Source: Sphingomonas sp. 3P27F8 (GTDB lineage Bacteria; Pseudomonadota; Alphaproteobacteria; Sphingomonadales; Sphingomonadaceae). Taken from it: 64,000 nucleotides of DNA. Position numbers and translations under genes: made by a program. Location: positions 62,001-126,000 of the forward strand of contig NZ_SCNL01000007.1 in assembly GCF_005502745.1 (NCBI RefSeq), in the 5' to 3' direction. Position 1 is the stretch's first letter. Each line of letters begins with the position of its first letter. The notes below the pieces were generated by a model. It was not told the DNA's origin, did not search any database, and saw only the letters and a program-made list of their open reading frames with translations. Shown piece after piece: positions 1 through 9,469 of the stretch.

Positions 1-186
1 CAGATCTACGGCATGGCGCTGCTGGCCGGTATAGGCTTCACCATGAGCCTGTTCATCGGCGACCTGGCTTTCCCCGGCGATGGCGCGCTGGTGGAAGAGG
101 TCAAGATAGGTGTGCTGGCCGGATCGTTGCTTTCGGCGGTCACCGGGTTCGCGGCGCTGGCGCTGGCCGGCCGCTCACGCGCCTGA
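1..186 (+). CDS. nhaA: Na+/H+ antiporter NhaA, C-terminal end (partial)
   Basis: The reading frame is open from the first base and ends at a TGA at 184-186, giving the last 61 residues. It contains [15 protein letters not shown] followed by a further hydrophobic helix ([20 protein letters not shown]) and a short basic tail. This is the hallmark C-terminal end of NhaA, an inner-membrane antiporter that expels sodium in exchange for protons. The 5' part lies outside the window, so the conserved aspartates of the ion path cannot be checked. Its stop overlaps the 3' end of the convergent rlmE by 12 bp. Confidence 0.85.
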   Translation, partial: QIYGMALLAGIGFTMSLFIGDLAFPGDGALVEEVKIGVLAGSLLSAVTGFAALALAGRSRA

Positions 187-861
187 CGTGGAATCGTCCC
201 TCCGGCCTTTGAAGCCCTGCGCTACAACAAACCACTCGACGCTGCCCTTGCGGCTGGCGGGCGGCTTCGCGTGTTTCACGGAGGTGAAGTGGCGCTTCAT
301 CTCCGCCACCAACGCGGAATCCGCGCCGCCCGCGAACACCTTCGAAACGAAGGTGCCGCCCGGCGCCAGCACCTCGATCGCGAAGGCGAACGCGGTTTCG
401 ACCAGCGCCATCGTGCGCAATGCGTCGGTCTGCGGATGCCCGACGGTATTCGCCGCCATATCGGAAAGCACGATATCGGGCGCGCCGCCCAGCGCGTCCA
501 TGAGCATCGCGGGTGCGGCATCGTCCATGAAATCATGCTGGAAGATCGTCACCCCATCGATCGGATCGACCGGCAACAGGTCAATCCCCACCACGGCGGC
601 TTTGGGGGCCATCCGCCGCACCACCTGGCTCCAGCCGCCCGGTGCGATGCCCAGGTCGACGACGCGCTTCGCGCCCTTCAGGATACCGAAACGCTCGTCC
701 AGCTCGGTCAGCTTGTAGGCGGCGCGGCTGCGATAGCCTTCCGCCTTCGCACGATGGACGTAAGGATCGTTGAGCTGCCGTTCCAGCCAGCGTGTCGATT
801 GCGCGCTGCGGTTTCGGGCGGTGCGTACGCGCTGACGCAGCCCGGAGCCACCGCGCGTCAT
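175..861 (-). CDS. rlmE: 23S rRNA (uridine-2'-O)-methyltransferase RlmE (FtsJ/RrmJ)
   Basis: A 228-residue protein of the FtsJ family, which methylates the ribose 2'-OH of a uridine in the A-loop of 23S rRNA using S-adenosylmethionine. The SAM-binding loop is [12 protein letters not shown] (about 69-80). The K-D-K-E catalytic tetrad is visible as K50, D134, K174 and E209, with spacing nearly the same as in the E. coli enzyme. I start at the ATG at 861, not at the longer open frame, because it overlaps the ppx stop as ATGA (858-861), which suggests translational coupling. The N-terminus is about 12 residues longer and basic. Confidence 0.95.
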   Translation of the reverse strand: MTRGGSGLRQRVRTARNRSAQSTRWLERQLNDPYVHRAKAEGYRSRAAYKLTELDERFGILKGAKRVVDLGIAPGGWSQVVRRMAPKAAVVGIDLLPVDPIDGVTIFQHDFMDDAAPAMLMDALGGAPDIVLSDMAANTVGHPQTDALRTMALVETAFAFAIEVLAPGGTFVSKVFAGGADSALVAEMKRHFTSVKHAKPPASRKGSVEWFVVAQGFKGRRDDSTSGA

Positions 862-1895
862 CGGCCAGCCGCCATCAGCCTGCGCAATATGCCCTCGCGG
901 ATACCGCGATCCGCCACCCCGATCCGTTCGGCCGGCCACAGATCGAGGATCGTCTCGAGGATCGCACAGCCCGCCACGACCAGATCGGCCCGTTCGCGGC
1001 CGATGCAAGGCAGGGCCGCCCGTTCCGCCGGGGACATATGGGCAAGACTGTTGGACACGTCGCGCATCGCGTGCGCCGGCGCGATCAGCCCGTCAACCGC
1101 CGCGCGATCATAGCGATCGAGCCCCAGGTGGACAGAGGCGAGGGTCGTCACCGTGCCCGATGTGCCCAGCAACCGATGCTCCCCTGCCCCCCTCGGCAAC
1201 CGCTGCGCGAACGGCGCAAAGCTTTCGCGCACCAGCGCGCGCATCCGCTCATAGGTGGCGGCCCGGCCTGCTGCGCCTTCGGCCACTGCAACGCTTTCAG
1301 TCAGAGAAACGACGCCCCACGGCGCGGAATGCCAGTCCAGCACGGTGGGAACGGTGGCGGTCGTGTCGATCAGCACCAGTTCGGTCGATCCGCCGCCGAT
1401 GTCGAACACCAGTGCGGGGCCGTCTCCGGGCTCCAGCAGCACGTGGCAGCCGAGCACCGCCAGTCGCGCTTCCTCCTCCGCCGAGATGATATGGAGTTGG
1501 ATCCCCGTTTCCGAGCGCACGCGCGCGATGAATTCGGCCCCGTTCGATGCACGCCGGCACGCCTCGGTCGCCACGGAACGTGCAAGTGCGACGTTGCGGC
1601 GACTCAGCTTGTCGGCGCAAACGCGCAGCGCGGCGAGGGTGCGATCGATCGCCGCGTCGGAAAGCCGCCCACTGCTCGCCAGTCCTTCGCCGAGCCGAAC
1701 GATGCGCGAGAAAGCGTCCACCACCGCAAACCCATCGCCCTGCGGCCGCGCGATCAGCAGCCGGCAATTGTTGGTGCCGAGATCGAGCGCCGCGTAATGA
1801 CGCGCGAAACCGGTGCGGGGCCGCGCTGGAGTGGTAGCCGTTCGACCGGGACCCTGCCCCTGCCGGTGCGGCAAGCTGGCGGAAAAGTCGCCCAT
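858..1895 (-). CDS. ppx: Ppx/GppA phosphatase (exopolyphosphatase)
   Basis: A 345-residue member of the ASKHA-fold Ppx/GppA family, which hydrolyses terminal phosphates of polyphosphate or the 5'-phosphate of pppGpp. The first phosphate-binding loop is DLGTNNCRLLIA near residue 40 and the second is DIGGGSTELV near 170, with the catalytic-site glutamate region SVATEACRRA between them. The length matches the short (two-domain) alphaproteobacterial form, which lacks the C-terminal HD domain. The first 30 residues are low-complexity and the real start may be slightly downstream. It forms a two-gene unit with rlmE (ATGA overlap). Substrate preference between polyP and pppGpp cannot be told from sequence. 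Confidence 0.9.
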   Translation of the reverse strand: MGDFSASLPHRQGQGPGRTATTPARPRTGFARHYAALDLGTNNCRLLIARPQGDGFAVVDAFSRIVRLGEGLASSGRLSDAAIDRTLAALRVCADKLSRRNVALARSVATEACRRASNGAEFIARVRSETGIQLHIISAEEEARLAVLGCHVLLEPGDGPALVFDIGGGSTELVLIDTTATVPTVLDWHSAPWGVVSLTESVAVAEGAAGRAATYERMRALVRESFAPFAQRLPRGAGEHRLLGTSGTVTTLASVHLGLDRYDRAAVDGLIAPAHAMRDVSNSLAHMSPAERAALPCIGRERADLVVAGCAILETILDLWPAERIGVADRGIREGILRRLMAAGR

Positions 1896-1995
1896 TGCCG
1901 TTACTTTCTATTCTGTTCTGCCGCCACGAAACTTCTGCTTCGCCCGGTGCTTGGACCTGAGGCTACAGATTCGTGACCGGCCCGGCAAGCCACGC

Positions 1996-2024
1996 TTGAC
2001 CACACCCCCCGTTCCGGCCTAGAG
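1996..2024 (+). promoter_or_regulatory. Candidate promoter for tRNA-Gln
   Basis: TTGACC (1996-2001) and CTAGAG (2019-2024) are separated by 17 bases and lie 12 bases upstream of the mature tRNA-Gln. The same TTGnC / CTAGR arrangement precedes tRNA-Leu and rho in this window, which supports it as a housekeeping sigma-type promoter. No start site is mapped. Confidence 0.5.
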
Positions 2025-2036
2025 GCGCCCCCCTGT

Positions 2037-2110
2037 TGCCCGATCGTCTAACGGCAAGACTACGGACTCTGACTCCGTCAATCGTGGTTCGAATCCACGT
2101 CGGGCATCCA
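2037..2110 (+). tRNA. tRNA-Gln (anticodon CTG)
   Basis: The acceptor arms TGCCCGA (2037-2043) and TCGGGCA (2100-2106) pair perfectly. The anticodon arm ACGGA / TCCGT encloses the loop CTCTGAC, giving anticodon CTG for CAG codons. The T-loop GTTCGAATC is canonical and CCA is encoded at 2108-2110. The gene is a single tRNA, not part of a cluster. Confidence 0.96.
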
Positions 2111-2130
2111 CCTTTCCCTCGCCCCGCGCG

Positions 2131-2292
2131 CTGCTCAAAGCCTTAATCGCACGCGCGGCACGGCGCCCGCTGATCCTGATCGCTCTGGCAACGCTCGCCT
2201 CCGGGCTGACCCTTATATTACACGGAGCCGCTGCGTATCGGGCCGGACGCCACGACCCGCTGTTCGGCCGTGGCCAGCCAATGCGATTCTAG
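2131..2292 (+). CDS. Possible small membrane protein with a non-ATG start
   Basis: This open frame starts 20 bases after tRNA-Gln and encodes about 53 residues if the CTG at 2131 is used. It has a basic N-terminus (KALIARAARRP), one clear hydrophobic helix (LILIALATLASGLTLIL) and a polar tail. It looks more like a genuine single-pass protein than chance, but there is no ATG, GTG or TTG start in a suitable place, so translation is unproven. Its stop TAG (2290-2292) shares the palindrome CTAG with the stop of the convergent PilZ gene. Confidence 0.3.
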   Translation: MLKALIARAARRPLILIALATLASGLTLILHGAAAYRAGRHDPLFGRGQPMRF

Positions 2293-2618
2293 CTATTGCC
2301 CAGCGCAACGATGTGATCGAGCACTGCCGGGTGCAGCGGCTTCGCGAAGGCGCAGCCGTAACGGAATTTGTCCCGCCATGCGACGACCGCTTCCAATCCT
2401 GCGAGGCCAGGCAGCGTCAGCCACACGGTCTGCCCCGGCCACAGAGTGAAGCTGGTTTGCGCGCGGAAGCCGGTGGTGGACAGATCGACCACATCGATCT
2501 CGAAACGCGTCGTGCCGCGGTCGCGCAGATGCGCGCGCATCTTCACCGCCTTGCGCAACGCGCGGCGGCTGTCCTCGCCGTCTTGGGGTACAGGTAGCGA
2601 CACGGCTCGATCCATCAT
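2289..2618 (-). CDS. PilZ domain protein
   Basis: About 109 residues, nearly all one PilZ domain: a basic stretch (SRRALRKAVKMRAHLRDRG), then DLSTTGFRAQTSF (the DxSxxG signature) and a beta-strand-rich remainder ending VAWRDKFRYGCAFAKPL. PilZ domains bind cyclic di-GMP through an RxxxR plus DxSxxG pair. The arginine motif here is imperfect, so binding is uncertain. Partner proteins are not apparent from the neighbours. The start is the ATG at 2618; a TTG six codons upstream is an alternative. Confidence 0.75.
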   Translation of the reverse strand: MMDRAVSLPVPQDGEDSRRALRKAVKMRAHLRDRGTTRFEIDVVDLSTTGFRAQTSFTLWPGQTVWLTLPGLAGLEAVVAWRDKFRYGCAFAKPLHPAVLDHIVALGNS

Positions 2619-2639
2619 CCTATTATGGGAGGCCAATGG

Positions 2640-3176
2640 TTACCAATCGGCAAACGAATCTTTTCGTTTCGTCGCAGCGCGCAAAGCCGTTTCGCGTCGT
2701 TTCAGTTTCTGTTTCAGTGAGATAGGATGTGAGGCGAGGATGAAGCCAAAACTTACCGCGCCGTGCTTCGTGCCGACTGCGTGATGCAACCGATGCGCCT
2801 GAACAATCCGCTTCATGTAGCGGGATTTCGGCAGGTAGCCGGTGGAGACGCGGCGATGGACGATCACATCATGAAATCCGAAATAGATCGCACCATAACC
2901 AGCAATGCCGGCGCCTACCCATGCCCAGCCCTGCCACCAGCCGAGCTGCGTACCGCCGAGAAGGAGTATTATCGAAGGCACGGCGAATATCACGCCATAC
3001 AGGTCGTTCAGTTCGAACCGTCCGGTGCGCACGCGATGGTGGCTTTCGTGAAGGAACCAGCCCGGCCCATGCATCACCCAGCGGTGCATCACATAGGCAA
3101 AGCCCTCCATCCCGGAGACGGTAACCAGAAACAGGAGCGGGCCGAACCACCATTGCATTGCGCGGGATATAGCCAT
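2640..3176 (-). CDS. crtZ: Beta-carotene hydroxylase CrtZ
   Basis: A 178-residue membrane-bound di-iron hydroxylase of the fatty acid hydroxylase superfamily. It adds 3-hydroxyl groups to beta-carotene to give zeaxanthin, a step in the yellow xanthophylls of sphingomonads. The histidine boxes are HRWVMH plus HESHH near residue 31-47, HDVIVHRR near 102 and HRLHH near 128, with membrane helices between. The C-terminus is very basic. The gene stands alone, away from other crt genes, and is divergent from lysK with only 32 bp between the starts. A second methionine (residue 7) is an alternative start. Confidence 0.93.
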   Translation of the reverse strand: MAISRAMQWWFGPLLFLVTVSGMEGFAYVMHRWVMHGPGWFLHESHHRVRTGRFELNDLYGVIFAVPSIILLLGGTQLGWWQGWAWVGAGIAGYGAIYFGFHDVIVHRRVSTGYLPKSRYMKRIVQAHRLHHAVGTKHGAVSFGFILASHPISLKQKLKRRETALRAATKRKDSFADW

Positions 3177-3208
3177 GACGGGCGCGTCTCGCTACGTCGC
3201 ACCGCATC

Positions 3209-4825
3209 ATGACAGACGATATCCGCACCGCAGCCCTAGAATCCAAGGCATGGCCGTTCGAGGAAGCACGCCGGCTCCTCAAGCGCTGGCCGGAAGGAAA
3301 GCCGGGCGGCGAGGCGATCATCTTCGAAACCGGATACGGGCCATCGGGTCTGCCGCATATCGGCACCTTCAATGAGGTGCTCCGCACGACGATGGTGCGC
3401 AATGCCTTTCACGCGCTATCTGACCAGCGGACGCGGCTGATCGCCTTCTCCGACGATATGGATGGCCTGCGCAAGGTGCCGGATAATGTGCCCAATCAGG
3501 CGATGTTGGCGGAACATCTCGGCAAGCCGCTGACCGAAGTGCCCGACCCATTCGGCACGCATGAGAGCTTCGCACATCACAATAATGCGATGCTGCGCGC
3601 GTTCCTCGATCGCTACGGATTCGATTACGAATTCGCCTCCTCCACCGATTATTACACCGCTGGTCGCTTCGACGAGCAGCTTCGTAATGTGCTGCGCAAT
3701 TACGACGCAATCATGGCCGTGATGCTGCCGACGCTGCGCGGCGAACGCCAGGCGACATATTCGCCGGTGCTGCCGATCAGCCCGAAATCGGGCATCGTGC
3801 TTCAGGTGCCGGTAGAGGTGGTCGACGCGGAAGCCGGCCTGATCCGTTTCGCCGATGAGGGCGAAGTGATTGAGCAGTCGATCCTGGGCGGAGGGGCGAA
3901 GCTGCAGTGGAAGCCTGACTGGGGGATGCGCTGGGCGGCGCTGGGCGTCGATTACGAGATGCACGGCAAGGATCTTATCGATTCCGCCGCGCTCGGCGGA
4001 CGCATCTGCCAGATTCTGGGTGGGCGGAAACCGGAAACCTTGGTGTATGAGCTTTTTCTCGATGAGAATGGCGAGAAAATTTCCAAGTCCAAGGGCAACG
4101 GGCTGAGCCTGGAGCAATGGCTGACCTACGGCCCGGAAGAATCCGTCGCCTTTTACGCTTATCGCGAGCCGAAAAAGGCGAAGCAGCTCCACATGGGCGT
4201 AATTCCGCGCGCGGTGGACGAATACTGGCAGTTCCGCACCAATTATGCCGGGCAGGGGATCAAGGAGCGGCTCGGCAATCCTGTTCACCATATTCACGAC
4301 GGCAAGCTGCCGGAAGGCAAGTTGCCGGTAACGTTCGGGCTGCTGCTCAACCTTGTCGGCGTGATGGGGGAGGCATCGCCCGAGCAGGTGTGGGGCTATC
4401 TCGAAAATTATGTTCCTGATGCCTCGCCCGCGCAATATCCGGAGCTCGATCGCCTGATCGGCTATGCGCTCGCCTATCACCGCGATTTCATCGCGCCGAC
4501 GCTAAAGCGCCGCGCGCCGGAAGGTGCGGAAGTGGACGGCCTCAAAAGGCTTGATGCTGCGCTCGCTGCATTGCCAGCGGATGCAACCGCCGAGGATATC
4601 CAGAACCACGTTTACGAAATCGGCAAGACCGGCGGGTTCCCGGAACTGCGCGACTGGTTCAAGGCGCTATACGAGACACTGCTCGGATCCAGCCAGGGGC
4701 CGCGAATGGGGAGTTTTATCAGGCTCTATGGCATCGCGAACAGCCGCGAATTGATCGCAGAGGCGCTGGCGCGTTCCCGCGGCAACCTGCCGATGGGCGA
4801 GGAAACCGACAAGGCGCGTTCGTAA
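3209..4825 (+). CDS. lysK: Lysine--tRNA ligase, class I (LysRS1)
   Basis: A 538-residue class I lysyl-tRNA synthetase, the type found in archaea and many alphaproteobacteria in place of the class II LysS. It charges tRNA-Lys with lysine. The HIGH-like signature is GPSGLPHIGTFNE near residue 44-56 and the KMSKS-like loop is KISKSKGNG near 291. The length is typical. It starts with ATG 33 bases from the divergent crtZ start. No class II lysS is visible in the window. Confidence 0.96.
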   Translation: MTDDIRTAALESKAWPFEEARRLLKRWPEGKPGGEAIIFETGYGPSGLPHIGTFNEVLRTTMVRNAFHALSDQRTRLIAFSDDMDGLRKVPDNVPNQAMLAEHLGKPLTEVPDPFGTHESFAHHNNAMLRAFLDRYGFDYEFASSTDYYTAGRFDEQLRNVLRNYDAIMAVMLPTLRGERQATYSPVLPISPKSGIVLQVPVEVVDAEAGLIRFADEGEVIEQSILGGGAKLQWKPDWGMRWAALGVDYEMHGKDLIDSAALGGRICQILGGRKPETLVYELFLDENGEKISKSKGNGLSLEQWLTYGPEESVAFYAYREPKKAKQLHMGVIPRAVDEYWQFRTNYAGQGIKERLGNPVHHIHDGKLPEGKLPVTFGLLLNLVGVMGEASPEQVWGYLENYVPDASPAQYPELDRLIGYALAYHRDFIAPTLKRRAPEGAEVDGLKRLDAALAALPADATAEDIQNHVYEIGKTGGFPELRDWFKALYETLLGSSQGPRMGSFIRLYGIANSRELIAEALARSRGNLPMGEETDKARS

Positions 4826-4943
4826 CGCCTCTCCTGTCCCCGGCGCGCGATCGTGCGGATCGTTTGGACGGACAGCGTCCATTCCAGCGTGCAATCGCGC
4901 TATCGTCAGCCAGACGACATCGCGGATCCGCTCTGCGCCCGAA

Positions 4944-5879
4944 TCAGTCGAACAGGCTGGATACGCTCGATTCATCGGCAATACGGCGGATCGCCTCTGC
5001 GAGCAGCGGCGCGATGGTCAGATGGCGTATGCGGTTGGCGCCGGCGATCGCCTCCTGGTTGCCGATCGAATCGGTAATCACCAATTCGCGCAACGCCGAA
5101 CCCTCCACCCGCGCCACTGCACCGCCGGAAAGCACGCCGTGCGTGACGTAGGCGACTACATCCTCTGCCCCGGACTCCTTCAGCGCGGCAGCCGCATTGC
5201 AGAGGGTGCCCGCGGAATCGACGATATCGTCGATCAGGATGCAGAAGCGCCCCTCCACGTCGCCGATGATGTTCATCACCTCGGATTCGCCGGCCCGCTC
5301 GCGCCGCTTGTCGACGATCGCCAGCGGCGCATTGTCGAGCCGCTTCGCAAGCGCGCGTGCACGCACGACGCCGCCGACATCGGGGGAGACCACCATCAGG
5401 TTCTTGTCACCAAACCGTGCATGGATATCCGCCGACATCACCGGCGCAGCGAACAGGTTGTCTGTCGGGATGTCGAAAAAGCCCTGAATTTGTCCAGCGT
5501 GCAGATCGGCGGAAAGCACACGATCCGCCCCCGCGGTCGTAACGAGGTTCGCGACGAGCTTGGCGGAAATTGGCGTACGGGGGCCGGGCTTCCGATCCTG
5601 CCGCGCGTAGCCGAAATAGGGTATTACGGCTGTGATACGCTTCGCCGACGCGCGTTTCAGCGCATCGATGCAGATCAGCAATTCCATGAGATTGTCGTTG
5701 GCGGGGAAACTGGTCGACTGGATAACGAACACGTCCTCGCCGCGCACGTTCTCGCGGATTTCGACGAATATCTCGTCATCGGCGAAGCGACGCACCAGCG
5801 CCTCGGTCAACGGTAGTTCGAGATAGGCGGCGATGTCACGCGCCAGCGGCAAGTTCGAATTACCCGTCATCAGTTTCAT
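4944..5879 (-). CDS. prs: Ribose-phosphate pyrophosphokinase
   Basis: A 311-residue PRPP synthase that makes phosphoribosyl pyrophosphate from ribose 5-phosphate and ATP for purine, pyrimidine, histidine and NAD synthesis. Two phosphoribosyltransferase-fold halves are present. Seen motifs are the ATP-loop region [10 protein letters not shown], the divalent cation site [11 protein letters not shown], the catalytic flexible loop [12 protein letters not shown], and the PRPP loop [12 protein letters not shown]. The ATG at 5879 gives the family N-terminus ([13 protein letters not shown]); the longer open frame upstream is not conserved-looking. It is divergent from gltX with an 81 bp shared upstream region. 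Confidence 0.97.
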   Translation of the reverse strand: MKLMTGNSNLPLARDIAAYLELPLTEALVRRFADDEIFVEIRENVRGEDVFVIQSTSFPANDNLMELLICIDALKRASAKRITAVIPYFGYARQDRKPGPRTPISAKLVANLVTTAGADRVLSADLHAGQIQGFFDIPTDNLFAAPVMSADIHARFGDKNLMVVSPDVGGVVRARALAKRLDNAPLAIVDKRRERAGESEVMNIIGDVEGRFCILIDDIVDSAGTLCNAAAALKESGAEDVVAYVTHGVLSGGAVARVEGSALRELVITDSIGNQEAIAGANRIRHLTIAPLLAEAIRRIADESSVSSLFD

Positions 5880-5960
5880 GCGTCGCGCCCCTTCGCCGAA
5901 TCGCGCCGCCTTACTGCCGGGGGCTGGCGAGGGAAAGAGCAAGCGCCTAAGCGGGCGCGC

Positions 5961-7289
5961 ATGACCGTCATTACCCGCTTCGCGCCGTCGCCCACCGGGC
6001 GGTTGCATGTCGGCAACATCCGCACCGCGCTGCATAACTGGCTGTTCGCCCAGGCGAACCGTGGCACATTCATGCTCCGTATAGACGATACGGACGAAGA
6101 GCGCAGCGCAGCGCATTTCATCACTTCGATCCGCGCCGATCTGGCATGGCTTGGCCTGACCCCCGTAAAGGAAGAGCGACAGTCAGCGCGCTACGCGCTT
6201 TACCAACGCCAATTCGATACGCTGGTGGCCGCCGGACGTATCTATCCTGCCTATGAGAGCGCGCAGGAGCTTGAGCTGAAGCGCAAGATCCAGCGCGGCC
6301 GCGGCCTTCCCCCCGTATATGACAGGGCCGCGCTGAACCTGACGCCGGAAGATCGCGCGACGCTGGAAGCGGAGGGCGTGCAGCCGCACTGGCGCTTCCG
6401 GCTCGACCATAGTGCCCCAATCGAGTGGCACGATCTGATCCGTGGCCCGCAGCATTTCGATCCAGCGACGATGAGCGATCCTGTCGTGCGCCGTGCCAAT
6501 GGCTCGTGGCTCTATATGCTGCCCTCCGTAATCGACGATATCGATATGGGGATTACCCATGTGGTACGCGGCGAGGATCATGTCTCCAACACCGCGCTGC
6601 AAATCCAGATGTTCGACGCGCTCGGCGCCCCCCCGCCCTCGTTCGCGCATGAGGCCCTGCTTACGGGCAGCGAGGGCAAGCTTTCCAAGCGGCTCGGCAG
6701 CGTCGGCGTCGATCAGTTCCGCGCGGCGGGCATCGAACCGCAGGCGATACGTGCGCTTCTGGCGCGACTGGGAACCAGCGATCCGGTGGAGCCGATCCAG
6801 GACATCGCGACGCTGATCGCGGGATTCGATTTCTCGCATTTCGGCCGTGCGCCGGCGCGTTTTGACGAAAGCGAACTCGCGCAACTCAATGCGCGCATCA
6901 TTCATGAGCTTCCGTTCGCGACCGTCGCGGATCGATTGCCCGATGGCATGACCGAAGCCGCATGGCAGGCCGTGCGGCCGAACCTCACCGCTGTCGCGGA
7001 GGCGGCCGAATGGTGGCAGGTAATCGAAGGGCCGATCCCCACGATAGAGAAGGGCGAGGACACCGCCTATCTCGCCGAGGCTGCCGCTGTCGCGGCAATG
7101 ATCGATTGGGATGCAGATCCCTGGCACTCACTAACCAACCGGCTCAAGGAAACCACCGGGCGAAAGGGAAGACAGTTGTTTCTGCCACTCCGCCGCGCGC
7201 TGACCGGCCGCGACCACGGCCCAGACATGGCCGCCCTGCTCCCGCTGATCGGTCGCGATCGCACACTTTATCGTCTCTCTGGAACGTAG
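5961..7289 (+). CDS. gltX: Glutamate--tRNA ligase
   Basis: A 442-residue class I synthetase. The start [18 protein letters not shown] carries the HIGH-type motif (HVGN) and EGKLSKRLG near residue 240 is the KMSKS-type loop. The long linker [17 protein letters not shown] is usual for alphaproteobacterial GluRS. Bacteria of this group often carry two gltX copies and use GatCAB to form Gln-tRNA-Gln. Whether this enzyme charges tRNA-Glu only, or is the non-discriminating copy, cannot be decided here. It runs divergently from prs. Confidence 0.95.
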   Translation: MTVITRFAPSPTGRLHVGNIRTALHNWLFAQANRGTFMLRIDDTDEERSAAHFITSIRADLAWLGLTPVKEERQSARYALYQRQFDTLVAAGRIYPAYESAQELELKRKIQRGRGLPPVYDRAALNLTPEDRATLEAEGVQPHWRFRLDHSAPIEWHDLIRGPQHFDPATMSDPVVRRANGSWLYMLPSVIDDIDMGITHVVRGEDHVSNTALQIQMFDALGAPPPSFAHEALLTGSEGKLSKRLGSVGVDQFRAAGIEPQAIRALLARLGTSDPVEPIQDIATLIAGFDFSHFGRAPARFDESELAQLNARIIHELPFATVADRLPDGMTEAAWQAVRPNLTAVAEAAEWWQVIEGPIPTIEKGEDTAYLAEAAAVAAMIDWDADPWHSLTNRLKETTGRKGRQLFLPLRRALTGRDHGPDMAALLPLIGRDRTLYRLSGT

Positions 7290-7420
7290 CCTGAAACGCG
7301 CGCCATCTCAGGGGCAAGGGGCATGTGTTGTTATAAAGTCTCTTTCGATCGACTTAGATACGTTGTATCATCCCCGAACCGGGCAAACCGGGCTGGAGAG
7401 TAGTCGAAAGGAGCAGGCCT

Positions 7421-8080
7421 ATGTACGCGGATCGTTATGTTCGCTCGCGCGGGATCAATCCGGGCAGCCTCGCCTTCGCCATCGGGCTCAATGCAGCGAT
7501 CATGGCCGGGATGGTAATATCAGTGCCGGCGTTCAAGAAAACTGTCGAAAAGCACTTCACCGCGATCAACATCCCGATTGACGAGCCGCCTCCACCCGAA
7601 CCATTGCCGCAACCCGAAACCAAGACGGTGCATCAACCGAAATCGCAACCACGGCCTATCGACCGCAGCGATCCGGTAGCGCGCACGACAACGCTCGAGC
7701 CCTACTACCCGCCCTTTCCGCCGCTAGCGAACAGCGGGGCCGGCACCGAAACCGGCATCGAAAAGATCATCGATCCGCCCGCAAAGTCGCCGGTGATGAT
7801 CGATGCCAGCGCAGATCCGCGCTTCGCGCGCGAATTTCAGCCCGAGTATCCCGCCGGCGAACGTCGGCTCGGCAATGAAGGAAAGGTGGAAGTGCGCGTC
7901 CTGGTCGGTGTCGACGGCCGTGTGAAGCTGGTCGAGCGTATTTCCGCCGCGAGCGAGGCGTTCTGGCTGGCGACGGAGCGGCAAGCGCTGCGCCGCTGGC
8001 GCTTCCGCCCAGCGACCCGGGATGGCGTGGCGATCGAATCATGGCGCACGATGACGGTGCGGTTCGAGATGGCTTCCTGA
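7421..8080 (+). CDS. tonB: Energy transducer TonB
   Basis: A 219-residue TonB-type protein. It has an N-terminal membrane anchor (SLAFAIGLNAAIMAGMVI, about 17-34), a proline-rich periplasmic spacer (DEPPPPEPLPQPE onward) and a C-terminal TonB box-binding domain beginning at about 145 (FQPEYPAGERRLGNEGKVEVRV). TonB couples the ExbBD proton channel to outer membrane TonB-dependent receptors. No exbB or exbD is adjacent; instead a small coiled-coil membrane gene and the riboflavin cluster follow on the same strand. Confidence 0.93.
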   Translation: MYADRYVRSRGINPGSLAFAIGLNAAIMAGMVISVPAFKKTVEKHFTAINIPIDEPPPPEPLPQPETKTVHQPKSQPRPIDRSDPVARTTTLEPYYPPFPPLANSGAGTETGIEKIIDPPAKSPVMIDASADPRFAREFQPEYPAGERRLGNEGKVEVRVLVGVDGRVKLVERISAASEAFWLATERQALRRWRFRPATRDGVAIESWRTMTVRFEMAS

Positions 8081-8133
8081 GTCGATTGCGCGTGGGGCTG
8101 GCCACGACCGCCCCGCGCGCCTATCTTGCCGGG

Positions 8134-8481
8134 ATGCAATTCCTCGCCCGTATGTCGCCGCTCCGCGCGCTGCGAGACCTTCGGTTGTTTCTGCATCAGC
8201 GACAACCGCACGAACTCGGCTTTCTGCTGCTGGCGATACTGATCACCGGATTTTTCATCTTCGCGTTCGCGAAGGATTCGCATGTGGAAAAGGTGTACAA
8301 GCCAGACATCATCTACGTGCAGCAGTGGCGGCTCGATCGCAGCGAGGCCGAGATTCTGGCTCAACAAAAGATCGATCAGGCGAAGAAGGATCAGGAACAG
8401 GCCGCGCTCGAGAAAGAGCAAGCCAAGACGCGAGCCGAGTTCCAGCGGCTTGACGACAAAATGAAACGCTGGGGCCTCTGA
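8134..8481 (+). CDS. Small single-pass membrane protein with C-terminal coiled coil
   Basis: About 115 residues from the ATG at 8134; a second ATG at 8152 would also suit. The layout is a basic amphipathic N-terminus (MSPLRALRDLRLFLHQRQP), one transmembrane helix (LGFLLLAILITGFFIFAF), then a charged helix rich in K, E and Q (DQAKKDQEQAALEKEQAKTR) likely to form a coiled coil, ending MKRWGL. I recall similar sphingomonad proteins but know no function. It sits between tonB and ribD in the same direction, overlapping neither, and may be cotranscribed with them. Confidence 0.7.
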   Translation: MQFLARMSPLRALRDLRLFLHQRQPHELGFLLLAILITGFFIFAFAKDSHVEKVYKPDIIYVQQWRLDRSEAEILAQQKIDQAKKDQEQAALEKEQAKTRAEFQRLDDKMKRWGL

Positions 8482-8504
8482 CCTCCGCTATCGACCAGCG
8501 CTGG

Positions 8505-9452
8505 ATGGCATCCGCACTCGCACTGTCGGCGCGGGTCCATGGACGCACCTCGCCGAATCCCAACGTCGGCTGCGTCATCGTGTCGAACGGCCGAGTTGCC
8601 GGGCGCGGCTGGACCCAGCCGGGCGGTCGTCCGCACGCCGAAGCAATGGCGCTGGCGGAGGCGGGCGAGGCAGCGCGTGGCGCGACCGCCTATGTCACGC
8701 TGGAGCCTTGCGCGCATCAATCATCACGTGGCCCGGCCTGCGCAAACCTGTTGATCGCGGCGGGGATCGCGCGCGTGGTTTCCGCAATGGGTGATCCCGA
8801 TCCGCGCACCAATGGTGCCGGGTTCGCCCGGCTTGCGGCAGCGGGGGTCGCCGTTACGAACGGCATCTGCGCCGACGAAGCGCGGCACGCTATGGCCGGC
8901 TTTCTTATCCGCCGTGCATCGCGGCGTCCGCAGGTGACGCTAAAACTCGCCACGTCGCTCGACGGGTGCATCGCGCTGGCAGATGGAGAAAGCCGCTGGA
9001 TCACCGGTTCCGAATCGCGCGCCCACGCGCATCTTGAACGCGCCCGCCACGAGGCCATCCTGATCGGGCGCGGAACATGGGATACCGATCGGCCCAGTCT
9101 CAACGTGCGACTGCCCGGGCTTGAGGAACGCGCCCCAAGGCGCGTGATTCTTTCCAAACAAATAGTCGACGCGCCCGGTTGTATTGTCATCGCTCAGCCC
9201 GCGGACATCGCCACGCTCCCCGGCGATCATCTGTTGATCGAGGGCGGCGCGGGCGCGGCATCCGCCTTCCTGAGGGCGGACCTTGTCGATCGCTTGCTTT
9301 TGTACCGCGCGCCAATCCTGATCGGCGCGGGCCGCCCGGCGATCGGGGACCTGGGCTTGCAGAATCTCGCCAGCGCGCATGGCCGCTGGCGCCTGACCGA
9401 CGCACGCATGCTTGGCAGCGACCGGCTCGAGGCATATGAGCGCCAGCGATAA
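8505..9452 (+). CDS. ribD: Bifunctional riboflavin biosynthesis protein RibD
   Basis: A fused enzyme doing steps two and three of riboflavin synthesis: deamination of the pyrimidine, then reduction of the ribosyl side chain. The N-terminal deaminase has the zinc motif HAEAMAL plus the PC-x-C type region LEPCAHQSSRGPACANLLI. The reductase begins near residue 145 (VTLKLATSLDGCIAL). The ATG at 8505 clips the usual N-terminus by a few residues, and the in-frame CTG at 8478, overlapping the previous stop, would add DQRW-like family residues, so the true start may be upstream. It is followed by ribE, ribBX and ribH. Confidence 0.95.
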   Translation: MASALALSARVHGRTSPNPNVGCVIVSNGRVAGRGWTQPGGRPHAEAMALAEAGEAARGATAYVTLEPCAHQSSRGPACANLLIAAGIARVVSAMGDPDPRTNGAGFARLAAAGVAVTNGICADEARHAMAGFLIRRASRRPQVTLKLATSLDGCIALADGESRWITGSESRAHAHLERARHEAILIGRGTWDTDRPSLNVRLPGLEERAPRRVILSKQIVDAPGCIVIAQPADIATLPGDHLLIEGGAGAASAFLRADLVDRLLLYRAPILIGAGRPAIGDLGLQNLASAHGRWRLTDARMLGSDRLEAYERQR

Positions 9453-9469
9453 CAGGACAACGAATTCAC

